A DNA stretch of 64,000 nt, taken from JAOUEA01 sp963810915. Its GTDB lineage: Bacteria > Actinomycetota > UBA4738 > HRBIN12. The stretch is from NCBI GenBank assembly GCA_963810915.1, contig CAWEPH010000006.1, positions 62,001-126,000 of the forward strand, given 5' to 3'. Positions 19,240-26,927 of this stretch are shown here, piece by piece. Within the stretch, counting starts at the first letter, position 1. Each line of letters opens with the position of its first letter. The notes under the pieces were generated by a model, which saw only the letters and a program-made list of their open reading frames with translations, was not told where the DNA came from and did not search any database. Made by a program: the position numbers and the translations under genes.

Positions 19240-20516
19240 CGGATCCCCCGCTCGAGCTCTTCCGCGATGGTGAGCTCGGCGCTCGCGCGGACCTGGTCGA
19301 TCCGCACGCGGTCGAGCACCTCTTGGAAGAACCCGCTCACGATCAGCCGCTCGGCCTCGTCGTGCGGGATCCCCCGGCTGCACAGGTAGAAGACGGTCTC
19401 CTCGTCCACCGGCCCCACGCTCGCCGCGTGGCCGCACTTCACGTCGTTCGCCTCGATCTCCAGGTTCGGGATCGCGTCGGCCTTGGCGTGCTCGGAGAGC
19501 ACGATGTTGCGAGAGGTCTGCATCGCGTCGGTCTTCTGCGCGTCGGGACGCACGTGCACCCATCCGCTGTAGACGGCGCGGCTCCGGTCGCGCAGCGCCC
19601 CCTTGTAGAGGAGATCGCTCGAGCAGTTGGGCGCGACGTGGTCCTGGAGCGAACGGTGATCGAAGTGCTGGGTCCCGTCGGCGAAGAAGATCCCCAGCTG
19701 CTCGGAGAAGCCGCCGGGTTGACCCAGGACGACCTCGTTCTCCACGCGCGCGAGATCGGCGCCGAACCCGATCGCCAACGTGCGGATCTCGGCGTCGCGC
19801 CCGACCTCCGCGCGGGTCACGCCGAGATGCGTGACCCCGCCGCCCCACTCCTGGATCGAGACGTAGCGAACGTGGGCGCCGTCGCCCACCACGATCTCGG
19901 TGACGGCGTCGCTGAACGCGCGGCTGAGGTCCGGGGAGCTGTACCGGTCGATGAACGTGACCTCGGCGTGGGCGCCGGTCACGATCAGCGTGTGCGGGAA
20001 GACGGCGGCTCCGTCCGCGTCGAGCCACGTCAGGGTCTGCAGCGGGAGCGCCACCGCCACGCCCTCGGGCACGAACAGGAACGTGCCGCCGGTGCGGAAC
20101 GCGCCGTGCAGGGCCGTGAACTTCGTCCGTTCCGTGGGGACCAGCCGATGCAGGTGGGGCTCGACGAGGTCGGGGTGCTCGGTGGCCGCCACATCGAGGT
20201 CGCAGAGGATCACGCCCTGGGCCGCCAGATCCTGACCGGACGTCGTGAGCATGATGCTCGAGTTGTGCTGGAGCAGCGTCGCCCCCATCGCGTCGTCCTG
20301 CGCGGGGGCGCCCGCGCCGTGACCCGGCGTGTGCGGGACGAAACCCAGGTCGAACTCAGACAGGTCCGTGTAGCGCCACTCCTCCGTCTCCTGCGACGGG
20401 ATCGGCAATGTCCGGTACTCCTCGAAGGCCTGTTTGCGCGACGCGTCGACGAACCCGGACACCGAGGGGAGGGCGGCGAGCGCCGCCTCGTCGAAGGTCT
20501 CGGTCGTGGTCGTCAT
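19236..20516 (-). CDS. sufD: SufD scaffold subunit
   Basis: A SufB/SufD-type right-handed beta-helix protein of 426 aa that pairs with SufB and SufC. Typical elements are the N-terminal EEWRYTDLSEFD, the repeated beta-helix core, and the C-terminal DVKCGHAASVGPVDEETVFYLCSRGIPHDEAERL, which contains the conserved His of SufD. The ATG at 20516 (MTTTTETFDE) is preferred over a start four codons upstream. It follows sufB by 65 nt. Confidence 0.95.
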   Translation of the reverse strand: MTTTTETFDEAALAALPSVSGFVDASRKQAFEEYRTLPIPSQETEEWRYTDLSEFDLGFVPHTPGHGAGAPAQDDAMGATLLQHNSSIMLTTSGQDLAAQGVILCDLDVAATEHPDLVEPHLHRLVPTERTKFTALHGAFRTGGTFLFVPEGVAVALPLQTLTWLDADGAAVFPHTLIVTGAHAEVTFIDRYSSPDLSRAFSDAVTEIVVGDGAHVRYVSIQEWGGGVTHLGVTRAEVGRDAEIRTLAIGFGADLARVENEVVLGQPGGFSEQLGIFFADGTQHFDHRSLQDHVAPNCSSDLLYKGALRDRSRAVYSGWVHVRPDAQKTDAMQTSRNIVLSEHAKADAIPNLEIEANDVKCGHAASVGPVDEETVFYLCSRGIPHDEAERLIVSGFFQEVLDRVRIDQVRASAELTIAEELERGIR

Positions 20517-20581
20517 GTCTCGCTCCATGCGAGAGGGCAGACCCGGGGTCTGCCCTCGCGCGGTTCGCTGCGGGTGGTGCG

Positions 20582-21994
20582 CTAGCCGACCGAGCCTTCC
20601 ATCTGCAGCTCGATCAGGCGGTTCAGCTCGACCGCGTACTCCATCGGGAGCTCACGGGTGATGGGCTCGATGAAGCCGTTCACGATCATCGCGGTCGCCT
20701 CGGCCTCGGAGAGCCCCCGGCTCATCAGGTAGAAGAGCTGGTCGTCGCCGACCTTGCTCACGGTCGCCTCGTGGCCGAGCGCCGCCGTCTCGTCCTCCAC
20801 CTCGATGTAGGGGTAGGTGTCGGAGCGACTCTCGTCGTCCAGGATCAGGGCGTCGCATCGAACGGTCGACTTCGCGTGATGGGCATCGGGCTCCACGCGG
20901 ATCAGCCCCCGGTACCCCGTGCGTCCGCCGTCCTTGCTCACCGACTTGGAGTTGATCACCGACGTCGTGTGCGGGGCCGCATGGATCGCCTTGCCACCGG
21001 CGTCCGTGTGCATCCCCTTGCCGGCGAAGGCCACCGAGAGCACCTCGCCGCGCGCGCCCTTCCCCACCAGGTAGATGGACGGGTACTTCATCGTGACCTT
21101 CGACCCGATGTTGCCGTCGATCCACTCCATCACGGCGTCCTCGTGCGCGACGGCGCGCTTGGTGACGAGGTTGTAGACGTTCGTCGACCAGTTCTGGATC
21201 GTCGTGTAGCGGACGCGCGCGCCCTTCTTCACGATGATCTCGACGACGGCGGAGTGCAGCGAGTCGCTGGAGTAGATCGGGGCCGAGCATCCCTCGACGT
21301 AGTGCACGTAGCTGCCCTCGTCCGCGATGATCAGCGTCCGCTCGAACTGACCCATGTTCTCGGCGTTGATCCGGAAGTACGCCTGCAGGGGGATGTCGAC
21401 GTGCACGCCCGGCGGCACGTAGATGAACGAGCCTCCCGACCACACGGCGGTGTTGAGGGACGCGAACTTGTTGTCGTTGGGCGGGATCACGGTCCCGAAG
21501 TACTGCTTGACGATGTCGGGGTAGTCGCGCAGGGCCGAGTCCATGTCGGTGAAGAGCACGCCGATGTCGTCGAGCTCCTTCTTGATCTTGTGGTACACGA
21601 CCTCGGACTCGTACTGCGCGCTCACGCCGCCCAGGTACTTCTTCTCCGCTTCGGGGATGCCGAGCTTGTCCCACGTGCCCTTGATGTCGTCGGGCAGCTC
21701 GTCCCAGTTGCTGGCCTGCTTCTCCGTCGAGCGGATGAAATAGAAGATGTCCTGGAAGTCGATGTCGGACAGGTCCGCGCCCCACCAGGGCATCGGCCGC
21801 ATGTTGAAATAGCGGAGCGACTTCAGGCGCGTCTTGCGCATCCAGTCCGGCTCCGACTTCAGCGCCGAGATCTCTTCGACGACGCGCTCGTTCAGCCCCC
21901 GCTTGGGCTCGAAGACGGAATGCGAAGCATCCTTCCAGTCGAACCGATACCCCTTGCTGAGTTCCTTGAGGTGTTCCTCTTGGCTGACGACCAC
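20582..21994 (-). CDS. sufB: SufB scaffold subunit
   Basis: The catalytic scaffold on which Fe-S clusters form, 470 aa and full length. Recognisable stretches include MPWWGADLSDIDF, YVPPGVHVDIPLQAYFRIN, the EGCSAPIYSSDSLHSAVVE segment that holds the Cys on the sulfur-transfer path, and the C-terminal AALGHEATVSKVGDDQLFYLMSRG. The start is GTG at 21994 with GGGAG upstream. It is the first gene of sufB-sufD-Rieske-sufC-sufS-sufU. No sufR-like regulator gene precedes it; the divergent neighbour is a phosphatase. Confidence 0.96.
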   Translation of the reverse strand: MVVSQEEHLKELSKGYRFDWKDASHSVFEPKRGLNERVVEEISALKSEPDWMRKTRLKSLRYFNMRPMPWWGADLSDIDFQDIFYFIRSTEKQASNWDELPDDIKGTWDKLGIPEAEKKYLGGVSAQYESEVVYHKIKKELDDIGVLFTDMDSALRDYPDIVKQYFGTVIPPNDNKFASLNTAVWSGGSFIYVPPGVHVDIPLQAYFRINAENMGQFERTLIIADEGSYVHYVEGCSAPIYSSDSLHSAVVEIIVKKGARVRYTTIQNWSTNVYNLVTKRAVAHEDAVMEWIDGNIGSKVTMKYPSIYLVGKGARGEVLSVAFAGKGMHTDAGGKAIHAAPHTTSVINSKSVSKDGGRTGYRGLIRVEPDAHHAKSTVRCDALILDDESRSDTYPYIEVEDETAALGHEATVSKVGDDQLFYLMSRGLSEAEATAMIVNGFIEPITRELPMEYAVELNRLIELQMEGSVG

Positions 21995-22024
21995 GTCGGC
22001 TCCCTCTCGGTACGGACGAACCCC

Positions 22025-22054
22025 AGCCTACCGCCGTCTCGACGCTAAAGTCCA
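22025..22054 (-). promoter_or_regulatory. Probable suf operon promoter
   Basis: On the minus strand TGGACT (22054-22049) and TAGGCT (22030-22025) are separated by 18 nt, about 30 nt upstream of the sufB GTG. No clear operator palindrome overlaps it. Confidence 0.4.
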
Positions 22055-22097
22055 CCGGGGAGGTCGGATTCGCCGCGACACGACGGCCCGACCGGCG

Positions 22098-22103
22098 TAG
22101 GGT
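22098..22103 (+). promoter_or_regulatory. -10 box of a leaderless PAP2 promoter
   Basis: TAGGGT, 6 nt before the GTG at 22110, with no Shine-Dalgarno sequence. Confidence 0.45.
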
Positions 22104-22109
22104 GCTGCC

Positions 22110-22781
22110 GTGGGGGCGACGAGCTACCGGCGCCGCCGGTTCGATGTGGTTTGGGGCCTAACGGGTCTGGCCCTCCTCGCGGTGTGCGGCGTCGTGGTCA
22201 GGGACGGGACCGTCGGGGGGCTCGAGCAGCGGGTCTTCCGCGCGATCAATGGCCTGCCCGACGCCCTGGCGCCCGTCATGTACAAGGCGCAGTACCTCGG
22301 GGTGCTCGCGGTGGGACCGCTCGCGGTGGTCGTGGCCTTGATCGCGCGTCGCTGGCGCCTCGCGATCGCGTTCGCGGTCGTGACGGTGGGGAAGCTCCTT
22401 GGAGAGCGGCTCGTGTGGAAGATCGTCACGCGCGAACGGCCGGGCGTCACGGAGCCGGTGGTCCACGTCCGGGGAGACACACCGACGTCCGGCGTCTCGT
22501 TCGTCTCGGGGCACGTGGTGCTCGTGACGGGTCTCGCCTGGGCGCTCACGCCGTACCTGCGGGGTCGCTGGAAGATCGTCCCGTGGCTCGTGGTGGCCCT
22601 CGTCGCCTTCGCGCGGGTCTATCTGGGCGCCCACAATCCCCTCGACGTGCTGGGTGGCTTCGCGTTCGGGGTGGCGATCGGTGCCGGCGCCAACCTCGTC
22701 GTGGGCGTCCCAAAGACGAGCGCGGGGGCCGGGGCGAAGCCCCGGCCCCCGACGACCGACTCCGTGGAACAGGCCTCCTAG
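22110..22781 (+). CDS. PAP2-superfamily membrane phosphatase
   Basis: A 223-aa polytopic protein with all three PAP2 phosphatase motifs: KIVTRERPG (motif 1), VSGH (motif 2) and RVYLGAHNPLDVLGG (motif 3), between predicted membrane helices. Members dephosphorylate undecaprenyl pyrophosphate, phosphatidic acid or phosphatidylglycerol phosphate; the substrate cannot be told from motifs. The low-complexity tail after VVGVPKTS is encoded by a strong hairpin. Its stop overlaps that of the convergent carbonic anhydrase gene. Confidence 0.88.
   Translation: MGATSYRRRRFDVVWGLTGLALLAVCGVVVRDGTVGGLEQRVFRAINGLPDALAPVMYKAQYLGVLAVGPLAVVVALIARRWRLAIAFAVVTVGKLLGERLVWKIVTRERPGVTEPVVHVRGDTPTSGVSFVSGHVVLVTGLAWALTPYLRGRWKIVPWLVVALVAFARVYLGAHNPLDVLGGFAFGVAIGAGANLVVGVPKTSAGAGAKPRPPTTDSVEQAS
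22723..22751. terminator. Hairpin at the PAP2/carbonic anhydrase convergence
   Basis: A perfect 13-bp G+C stem with a GAA loop. It lies inside the last 60 nt of the PAP2 coding region and about 30 bp past the end of the carbonic anhydrase gene read in the other direction. There is no T tract. Position and symmetry suggest a bidirectional transcription end or transcript-stabilising structure for the two convergent genes. Confidence 0.5.
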
Positions 22782-23281
22782 GCCGGTACCACCTCCCGCA
22801 GTTCGCCGGTCCTCACGTCGTAGACGTAGCCCGAGACGCTCACGCCTTCGGGCAGCCCGTCCCGCAAGCTGCGGATCCGCTCGACGTCCTCGCGGACGCT
22901 CTGATCGAGGTCGCTGAAGGTGAGGAAGTCGAACGAGGAGACGTCTCCCCCCGTCGACTCCTTCACCTTCTGCTGGAGCACGTCGTCGGTGAACGTGAGC
23001 ATCCCGCAGTCGGTGTGATGGATCACCACGAACTCGCGGGTGCCCAGCAGCCAGCTCGAGATGATGAGCGACCGGAGGGCGTCCTCGGACGCCCGGCCTC
23101 CGGCGTTCCGGATGACATGCGCATCGCCGACGTCGAGGCCCAAGAACGTCTCCGGGTGCAGACGCGCGTCCATACACGTCACCACCGCCAACGGCCGTGC
23201 AGGTGGCATCGGGAGATCGGCGCTCGCGAACGAAGCGGCGAATGAACGGTTCGCGTCGAGGATCGTGGCAATCTCAGACAT
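22778..23281 (-). CDS. Beta-class carbonic anhydrase
   Basis: Interconverts CO2 and bicarbonate. It is 167 aa. The zinc ligands and catalytic dyad are visible as CMDAR (Cys36, Asp38, Arg40) and HTDCG (His89, Cys92), the short beta-class arrangement also seen in mycobacterial Rv1284. The gene lies 12 nt downstream of the thiosulfate sulfurtransferase and is almost certainly in the same transcript, so it may share the proposed cysteine-responsive control. Confidence 0.93.
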   Translation of the reverse strand: MSEIATILDANRSFAASFASADLPMPPARPLAVVTCMDARLHPETFLGLDVGDAHVIRNAGGRASEDALRSLIISSWLLGTREFVVIHHTDCGMLTFTDDVLQQKVKESTGGDVSSFDFLTFSDLDQSVREDVERIRSLRDGLPEGVSVSGYVYDVRTGELREVVPA

Positions 23282-23293
23282 CGTCTCTCCTCC

Positions 23294-24139
23294 TCAGCCG
23301 AGCTCGACGGGTGCGCCGACCAGGGAGCCGTACTCGGTCCAAGAGCCGTCGTAGTTCTTGACGTCCTCGTACCCGAGCAGCTCCTGCAGGGCGAACCACG
23401 TGTGGGACGACCGCTCCCCGATCCGGCAGTACGCGATGATCTCGCGGCCGGGCGTGATGCCTTCGCCCTCGTACAGCGCCTTCAGCTCGTCCGCCGACTT
23501 GAAGGTTCCGTCGTCGTTCGCGGCCTTCGCCCAGGGGATGTTGGCGGCGCCGGCCACATGGCCGGGCACCTGCGACTGCTCCTGGGGCAGATGGTCGGGG
23601 GCCAGCTTCTCGCCCCGGTACTCCTCCGGCGAGCGCACGTCGACGAAGCCGGAAGCCCCGCCGACCTTGGCGATCACCTCGTCGCGCAGCGCGCGGATCT
23701 CGGGCCGCTCGGGACCCGTGATCGCGTACCCCGTGGCGGTGAACGACGGCTCGTCCTGCGTGAGCTCGCGGCTCTCCAGCTCCCACTTCTTCCGGCCGCC
23801 GTTCAGCAGCTTGACGTCGTCGAAGCCGCGGAGCTTGAGCAGCCAGTAGGCATAGGCGGCGAACCAGTTGTTGTTGCCTCCGTAGACGATCACCGTCGTG
23901 CCCTCGTCGACGCCCGCCTCCGACAACAGACGCGAGAACCCCGCTCGGTCCTGGAAGTCACGGCCGACCGCCGCGTGCAGGTCGGTGGACCAGTCCCACT
24001 TCACCGCGTTGCGGATATGACCCTTGTCGTACGCGGTCGTGTCCTCGTCCACCTCGATGATGCGCACGTTCGGGTCATCCACGTGCTCCTCGAGCCAGTC
24101 TGTGCTCACGAGCACCTCCGGCTTGGCGTAGTCCGCCAT
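23294..24139 (-). CDS. cysA2: Thiosulfate sulfurtransferase, CysA2 type
   Basis: A two-domain rhodanese of 281 aa, closely resembling mycobacterial CysA2/CysA3. The inactive N-terminal domain includes VIVYGGNNNWFAAYAYW. The catalytic domain has ITGPERPEIRA and the active-site loop AYCRIGERSSHTWF (Cys about 238), whose CRIGER form is the thiosulfate type. It transfers sulfane sulfur from thiosulfate to an acceptor. The ATG at 24139 has AAGGAG about 9 nt upstream. It heads a two-gene operon with carbonic anhydrase, behind a long leader that holds a Cys-Cys uORF. Confidence 0.93.
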   Translation of the reverse strand: MADYAKPEVLVSTDWLEEHVDDPNVRIIEVDEDTTAYDKGHIRNAVKWDWSTDLHAAVGRDFQDRAGFSRLLSEAGVDEGTTVIVYGGNNNWFAAYAYWLLKLRGFDDVKLLNGGRKKWELESRELTQDEPSFTATGYAITGPERPEIRALRDEVIAKVGGASGFVDVRSPEEYRGEKLAPDHLPQEQSQVPGHVAGAANIPWAKAANDDGTFKSADELKALYEGEGITPGREIIAYCRIGERSSHTWFALQELLGYEDVKNYDGSWTEYGSLVGAPVELG

Positions 24140-24189
24140 GACGATCAACTCCTTCCTCTCCGGGAGTGCGGACCCCCGGGAACGCGAAC

Positions 24190-24211
24190 GACGGCCGCGG
24201 GCGCGGCCGTC
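24190..24211 (-). promoter_or_regulatory. Hairpin in the cysA2 leader
   Basis: Ten-base arms, perfectly complementary and separated by 2 bases, lie between the leader uORF stop and the cysA2 Shine-Dalgarno. The stem is all G+C except one pair near its base. No T run follows, so it is not a standard terminator. It could take part in attenuation or in occlusion of downstream initiation. Confidence 0.45.
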
Positions 24212-24246
24212 GGGTTGAATCGGATGGGTTCCGGGGATGGAGGGTG

Positions 24247-24318
24247 CTAGGGCCGCAGGCGGGTGCGCGCTCCCCGGAGGACGCGGGGGGGCATACAGCA
24301 CAGGCGAGACGGGATCAT
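24247..24318 (-). CDS. Putative cysteine-attenuator leader peptide upstream of cysA2
   Basis: A 23-codon ORF (ATG 24318, TAG 24247) on the same strand as cysA2, about 110 nt upstream of it. It opens MIPSRLCCMPP, with adjacent Cys codons TGC TGT at positions 7-8, and is otherwise Arg/Pro-rich. GGGAG lies just upstream but unusually close to the ATG; in-frame GTG codons 4-5 positions earlier could be used instead. Polycysteine uORFs ahead of cysA2 operons act as cysteine-responsive attenuators in mycobacteria, which is the basis of this call. That it works here is inference. Confidence 0.45.
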   Translation of the reverse strand: MIPSRLCCMPPRVLRGARTRLRP

Positions 24319-24387
24319 CGCTCCCACCACCCCGATGCACCTCGTGCGGATCAAATCACGGCTCCCTGGTCGGAATTGCAGGTGCAA

Positions 24388-24418
24388 ATCCTACCTCGCT
24401 CGGGGTGCACCCTGTCAA
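24388..24418 (-). promoter_or_regulatory. Probable promoter of the cysA2 operon
   Basis: Minus-strand TTGACA (24418-24413) and TAGGAT (24393-24388) with a 19-nt spacer. It places the transcript start about 60 nt upstream of the leader ORF and about 240 nt upstream of cysA2. The spacer is slightly long. It lies between the sufT stop and the leader. Confidence 0.45.
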
Positions 24419-24454
24419 CGCACGGCGCCGGAACGCCACATCGCGTTCACCTGG

Positions 24455-24874
24455 TCAGAAGATGCCGAGAGCGGCCTTGGCTTCGTCGGACATCATCTCG
24501 GGACTCCACGCCGGACGCAGCACCATCTCCGGACGGACCTCTCCCACGCCCGGGACGGCCTGCAGGAGCGAGCGCATCTGATCCTCGATGAGCGGACCGA
24601 TGGGGCAGCCCATCGTGGTGAGCGTGTACTCGATGTCGACGTCCCCGGCATCGTCGACCTTCACCTCGTAGACGAGGCCGAGGTCCACGATGTTGATCCC
24701 GAGCTCGGGATCGTAGACGTTCTTCAACGCCTCCGTGACAGCGTCGGGGGTGGGCGCGCCGTCGGCGGCTTCAGAGTCGCCCGAGACGTCGGCGTCGGCA
24801 GCCGGGGCCACCGACTCTTCCGTCATCGTCGTAGGCTGCCGGGACTCCTCGTCCGCGGCGAATTCCTCGTGCAT
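24455..24874 (-). CDS. sufT: SufT/MIP18-family Fe-S assembly factor
   Basis: A 139-aa protein whose C-terminal 100 residues are a MIP18 (DUF59) domain: VTEALKNVYDPELGINIVDLGLVYEV, then TLTTMGCPIGPLIEDQM with the conserved Cys. The first 40 residues are acidic and low complexity. SufT proteins help mature Fe-S enzymes, notably lipoyl synthase and aconitase in studied Gram-positives. It is detached from the suf operon by about 2.5 kb and divergent from the response regulator. Confidence 0.88.
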   Translation of the reverse strand: MHEEFAADEESRQPTTMTEESVAPAADADVSGDSEAADGAPTPDAVTEALKNVYDPELGINIVDLGLVYEVKVDDAGDVDIEYTLTTMGCPIGPLIEDQMRSLLQAVPGVGEVRPEMVLRPAWSPEMMSDEAKAALGIF

Positions 24875-24949
24875 GTGAGCTTCCTCGCTCCGGTCGTCCT
24901 ATCCTTACACCCTACTTCGTACTTCCCCGAACGGAAGGAGCAATCTCCG

Positions 24950-25600
24950 GTGACGGACCCCATCCGCGCCTTGATCGTCGACGACCACCCGGTCACCCGG
25001 GAAGGGTTGCGCACTGCGCTAGAGCTGTCTGAGGACGTCGTCGTCGTGGTGGGTGAGGCGGCCAGCGGCGAGGAAGCCGTCGAGCGCGCACGCGAACTCG
25101 AGCCCGACGTCGTGTTCATGGACGTCCGGATGCCCGGTATGGACGGGATCGAGGCGACCCGTCGGATCCGCCAGGCCGCCCCCACGACGAAGATCATCCT
25201 GATCACGATCGACGAGTCCCGCGGGGCCATCTCGGAGGCCATCCAGGCTGGCGTCTCGGGCTATCTCCTGAAGGACGCCTCCCCCGACACGCTCGTCGAT
25301 GCCGCCAAGAACGCCATCGAGGGCAACGCGGTGATCCACCCGCAGCTCACGAAGACCTTCATCGAAGAGGTGCGGATGGGCGATCCCGAGGGCACGCCTC
25401 GCGCCGCCCCGCTGTCCAAGCGGGAACGCGAGATCCTCCAGAAGGTGGCGGACGGCGCGACCACGCGCCAGGTGGCGACCGAGCTCGGCATCTCCCCGCA
25501 CACGGTGAAGACGCACCTGGAGCGCATCTTCGAGAAGCTGGGCGCCAACGATCGCGCACAGGCGGTCGCCATCGCGATCCGCACCGGCATCGTCCACTAG
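24950..25600 (+). CDS. NarL/LuxR-family response regulator
   Basis: A 216-aa transcription regulator. The receiver domain has the acidic pair in LIVDDHPVT, the phospho-acceptor Asp in VVFMDVRMPGMDG, and the conserved Lys in GYLLKDAS. The C-terminal LuxR helix-turn-helix runs from LSKREREILQKVADG to SPHTVKTHLERIFEKL. It starts at GTG 24950 with AAGGAG 9 nt upstream. A hybrid kinase gene begins 66 nt downstream, so the two are probably co-expressed and may be partners. Confidence 0.93.
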   Translation: MTDPIRALIVDDHPVTREGLRTALELSEDVVVVVGEAASGEEAVERARELEPDVVFMDVRMPGMDGIEATRRIRQAAPTTKIILITIDESRGAISEAIQAGVSGYLLKDASPDTLVDAAKNAIEGNAVIHPQLTKTFIEEVRMGDPEGTPRAAPLSKREREILQKVADGATTRQVATELGISPHTVKTHLERIFEKLGANDRAQAVAIAIRTGIVH

Positions 25601-25666
25601 GGGCGCGTCGCGCGCGTCGGCGTCGCAGCTCAACCCCGCTTGCGCACGGCCGATACGGGTAGCAGC

Positions 25667-26854
25667 ATGCCTCTCCATGTCTTGCTCTGCGACGCGTCCG
25701 ACGAGGTCGCACGCCTCCAGTACCAGCTCCTGCGCGACGGTGCAGGCGAGTTCGTCGATGCCGCGAACGATGCGTTCATGGCTGTAGATATGGCGACCCG
25801 GCTCCGCCCCGACGTCGTCGTCTGCGAGCTCTCCATGGACGGGTTCTCCGGCGCCGAGCTGATCCGTCAGTTCCGATCCGCGAGCCCCGGATCCCGGGTG
25901 CTCGTCTGGACGAACGAACGCGGATCCGCCCCCATGGCGGAGGCCCTGCAGGCGGGTGCGAGCGGCTACCTCGTGAAGGACGACGGGGCCGTTGAGGCGG
26001 CGCAGGCCATCAGGACGCAGACGAGCGGCGTGGTCCTGTCGACGACGGCCGCCGCGTTGCTGGCCGAGGAGACCCTCCGCCTCGACGGCGACCTGCGGAC
26101 GCTCCGCGGGGAGGTCGAGCACCTGCGACACGACGTCTCGCAAGGAACGTCGGCGAAGGCCGACTTCCTCGCGAACATCTCTCACGAGCTCCGCACCCCG
26201 GTCACCGTCGCCAAGGGCATCTCCTACGTGCTGCGGAACCCCTCCGTCTCCGAAGAGGAGCGGGGGGAGTTCCTGACGCAGCTCCAGTCCTCGCTCGACA
26301 AGCTGATGGGGATCGTGGACGAGATCATCACGATGGCCGAGCTCGAGCGAGGCACGTTCGAACTGAACCTCGAGGACGTGGACATCGCTCCGCTCGTGCG
26401 CCAGGCCGTCGACGAGGTGGCGGTCCGCTACGAGGACGTGCCGATCGACGCGCAGGTGGCGGGGCGCCTGATAGCGCGCGCGGACGCGACGAGGATCGGG
26501 CACGTCATCGGCGAACTCCTCGACAACGCATGCCGGTATTCCCCCACGGGGGCCGGCGTCGAGGTCAGGGCCCGTCTGATGGACGAGGGCGTCGTGGTGA
26601 CCGTCACCGATCGCGGCGAGGGCTTGCACCGCGCGGTGGCCACGCAGTCGTTCGAAGAGCCCTTCTCCACGGGCGAGGGCGTGCTGCGCAAGGAGAAGGC
26701 GGGCGTCGGGGTGGGCCTCCACCTCGCTCGCCAGTTGATCGTCGAGCACGGCGGCACGCTGTGGACCGACCCCTTGCCGGGCGGTGGAACCCGCGCCTCC
26801 TTCTGCATCCCTGTCGCATCCGCCGAACTCCACCGGTCCTCGGGCGCAGCCTGA
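25667..26854 (+). CDS. Histidine kinase with a degenerate N-terminal receiver domain
   Basis: About 395 aa, with no membrane segment. Residues 1-120 form a receiver-like domain. At the phospho-acceptor position it has Glu (VVVCELSMDG, about Glu54) instead of Asp, while the conserved Lys is kept (GYLVKDD). A short coiled coil leads to the HisKA box FLANISHELRTPVTV, then the ATPase domain with the N box LLDNACRYSP, DRGEG, and the glycine-rich GVGVGLHLARQL. The start MPLHVLLCDASD at 25667 fits a receiver N-terminus; an upstream ATG adds nine residues. Confidence 0.85.
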   Translation: MPLHVLLCDASDEVARLQYQLLRDGAGEFVDAANDAFMAVDMATRLRPDVVVCELSMDGFSGAELIRQFRSASPGSRVLVWTNERGSAPMAEALQAGASGYLVKDDGAVEAAQAIRTQTSGVVLSTTAAALLAEETLRLDGDLRTLRGEVEHLRHDVSQGTSAKADFLANISHELRTPVTVAKGISYVLRNPSVSEEERGEFLTQLQSSLDKLMGIVDEIITMAELERGTFELNLEDVDIAPLVRQAVDEVAVRYEDVPIDAQVAGRLIARADATRIGHVIGELLDNACRYSPTGAGVEVRARLMDEGVVVTVTDRGEGLHRAVATQSFEEPFSTGEGVLRKEKAGVGVGLHLARQLIVEHGGTLWTDPLPGGGTRASFCIPVASAELHRSSGAA

Positions 26855-26927
26855 GGCACCCTCGGTTCGTCGCCGCACGTAGCAAAGCCGGCGGACCCCC
26901 GCTATCCTCGGCCCGGGAGACTGGGCA

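Noticed and set aside
22000..22110. SufR or IscR operator in the suf promoter
   Set aside because: No convincing inverted repeat overlaps the proposed promoter, so only the promoter itself is reported.
24340..24420. tRNA-like T-arm sequence (GGTGCAAATCC) and a possible plus-strand peptide in the cysA2 leader
   Set aside because: No acceptor stem, D-arm or anticodon arm can be drawn around it, and the plus-strand ORF runs against both neighbouring genes.
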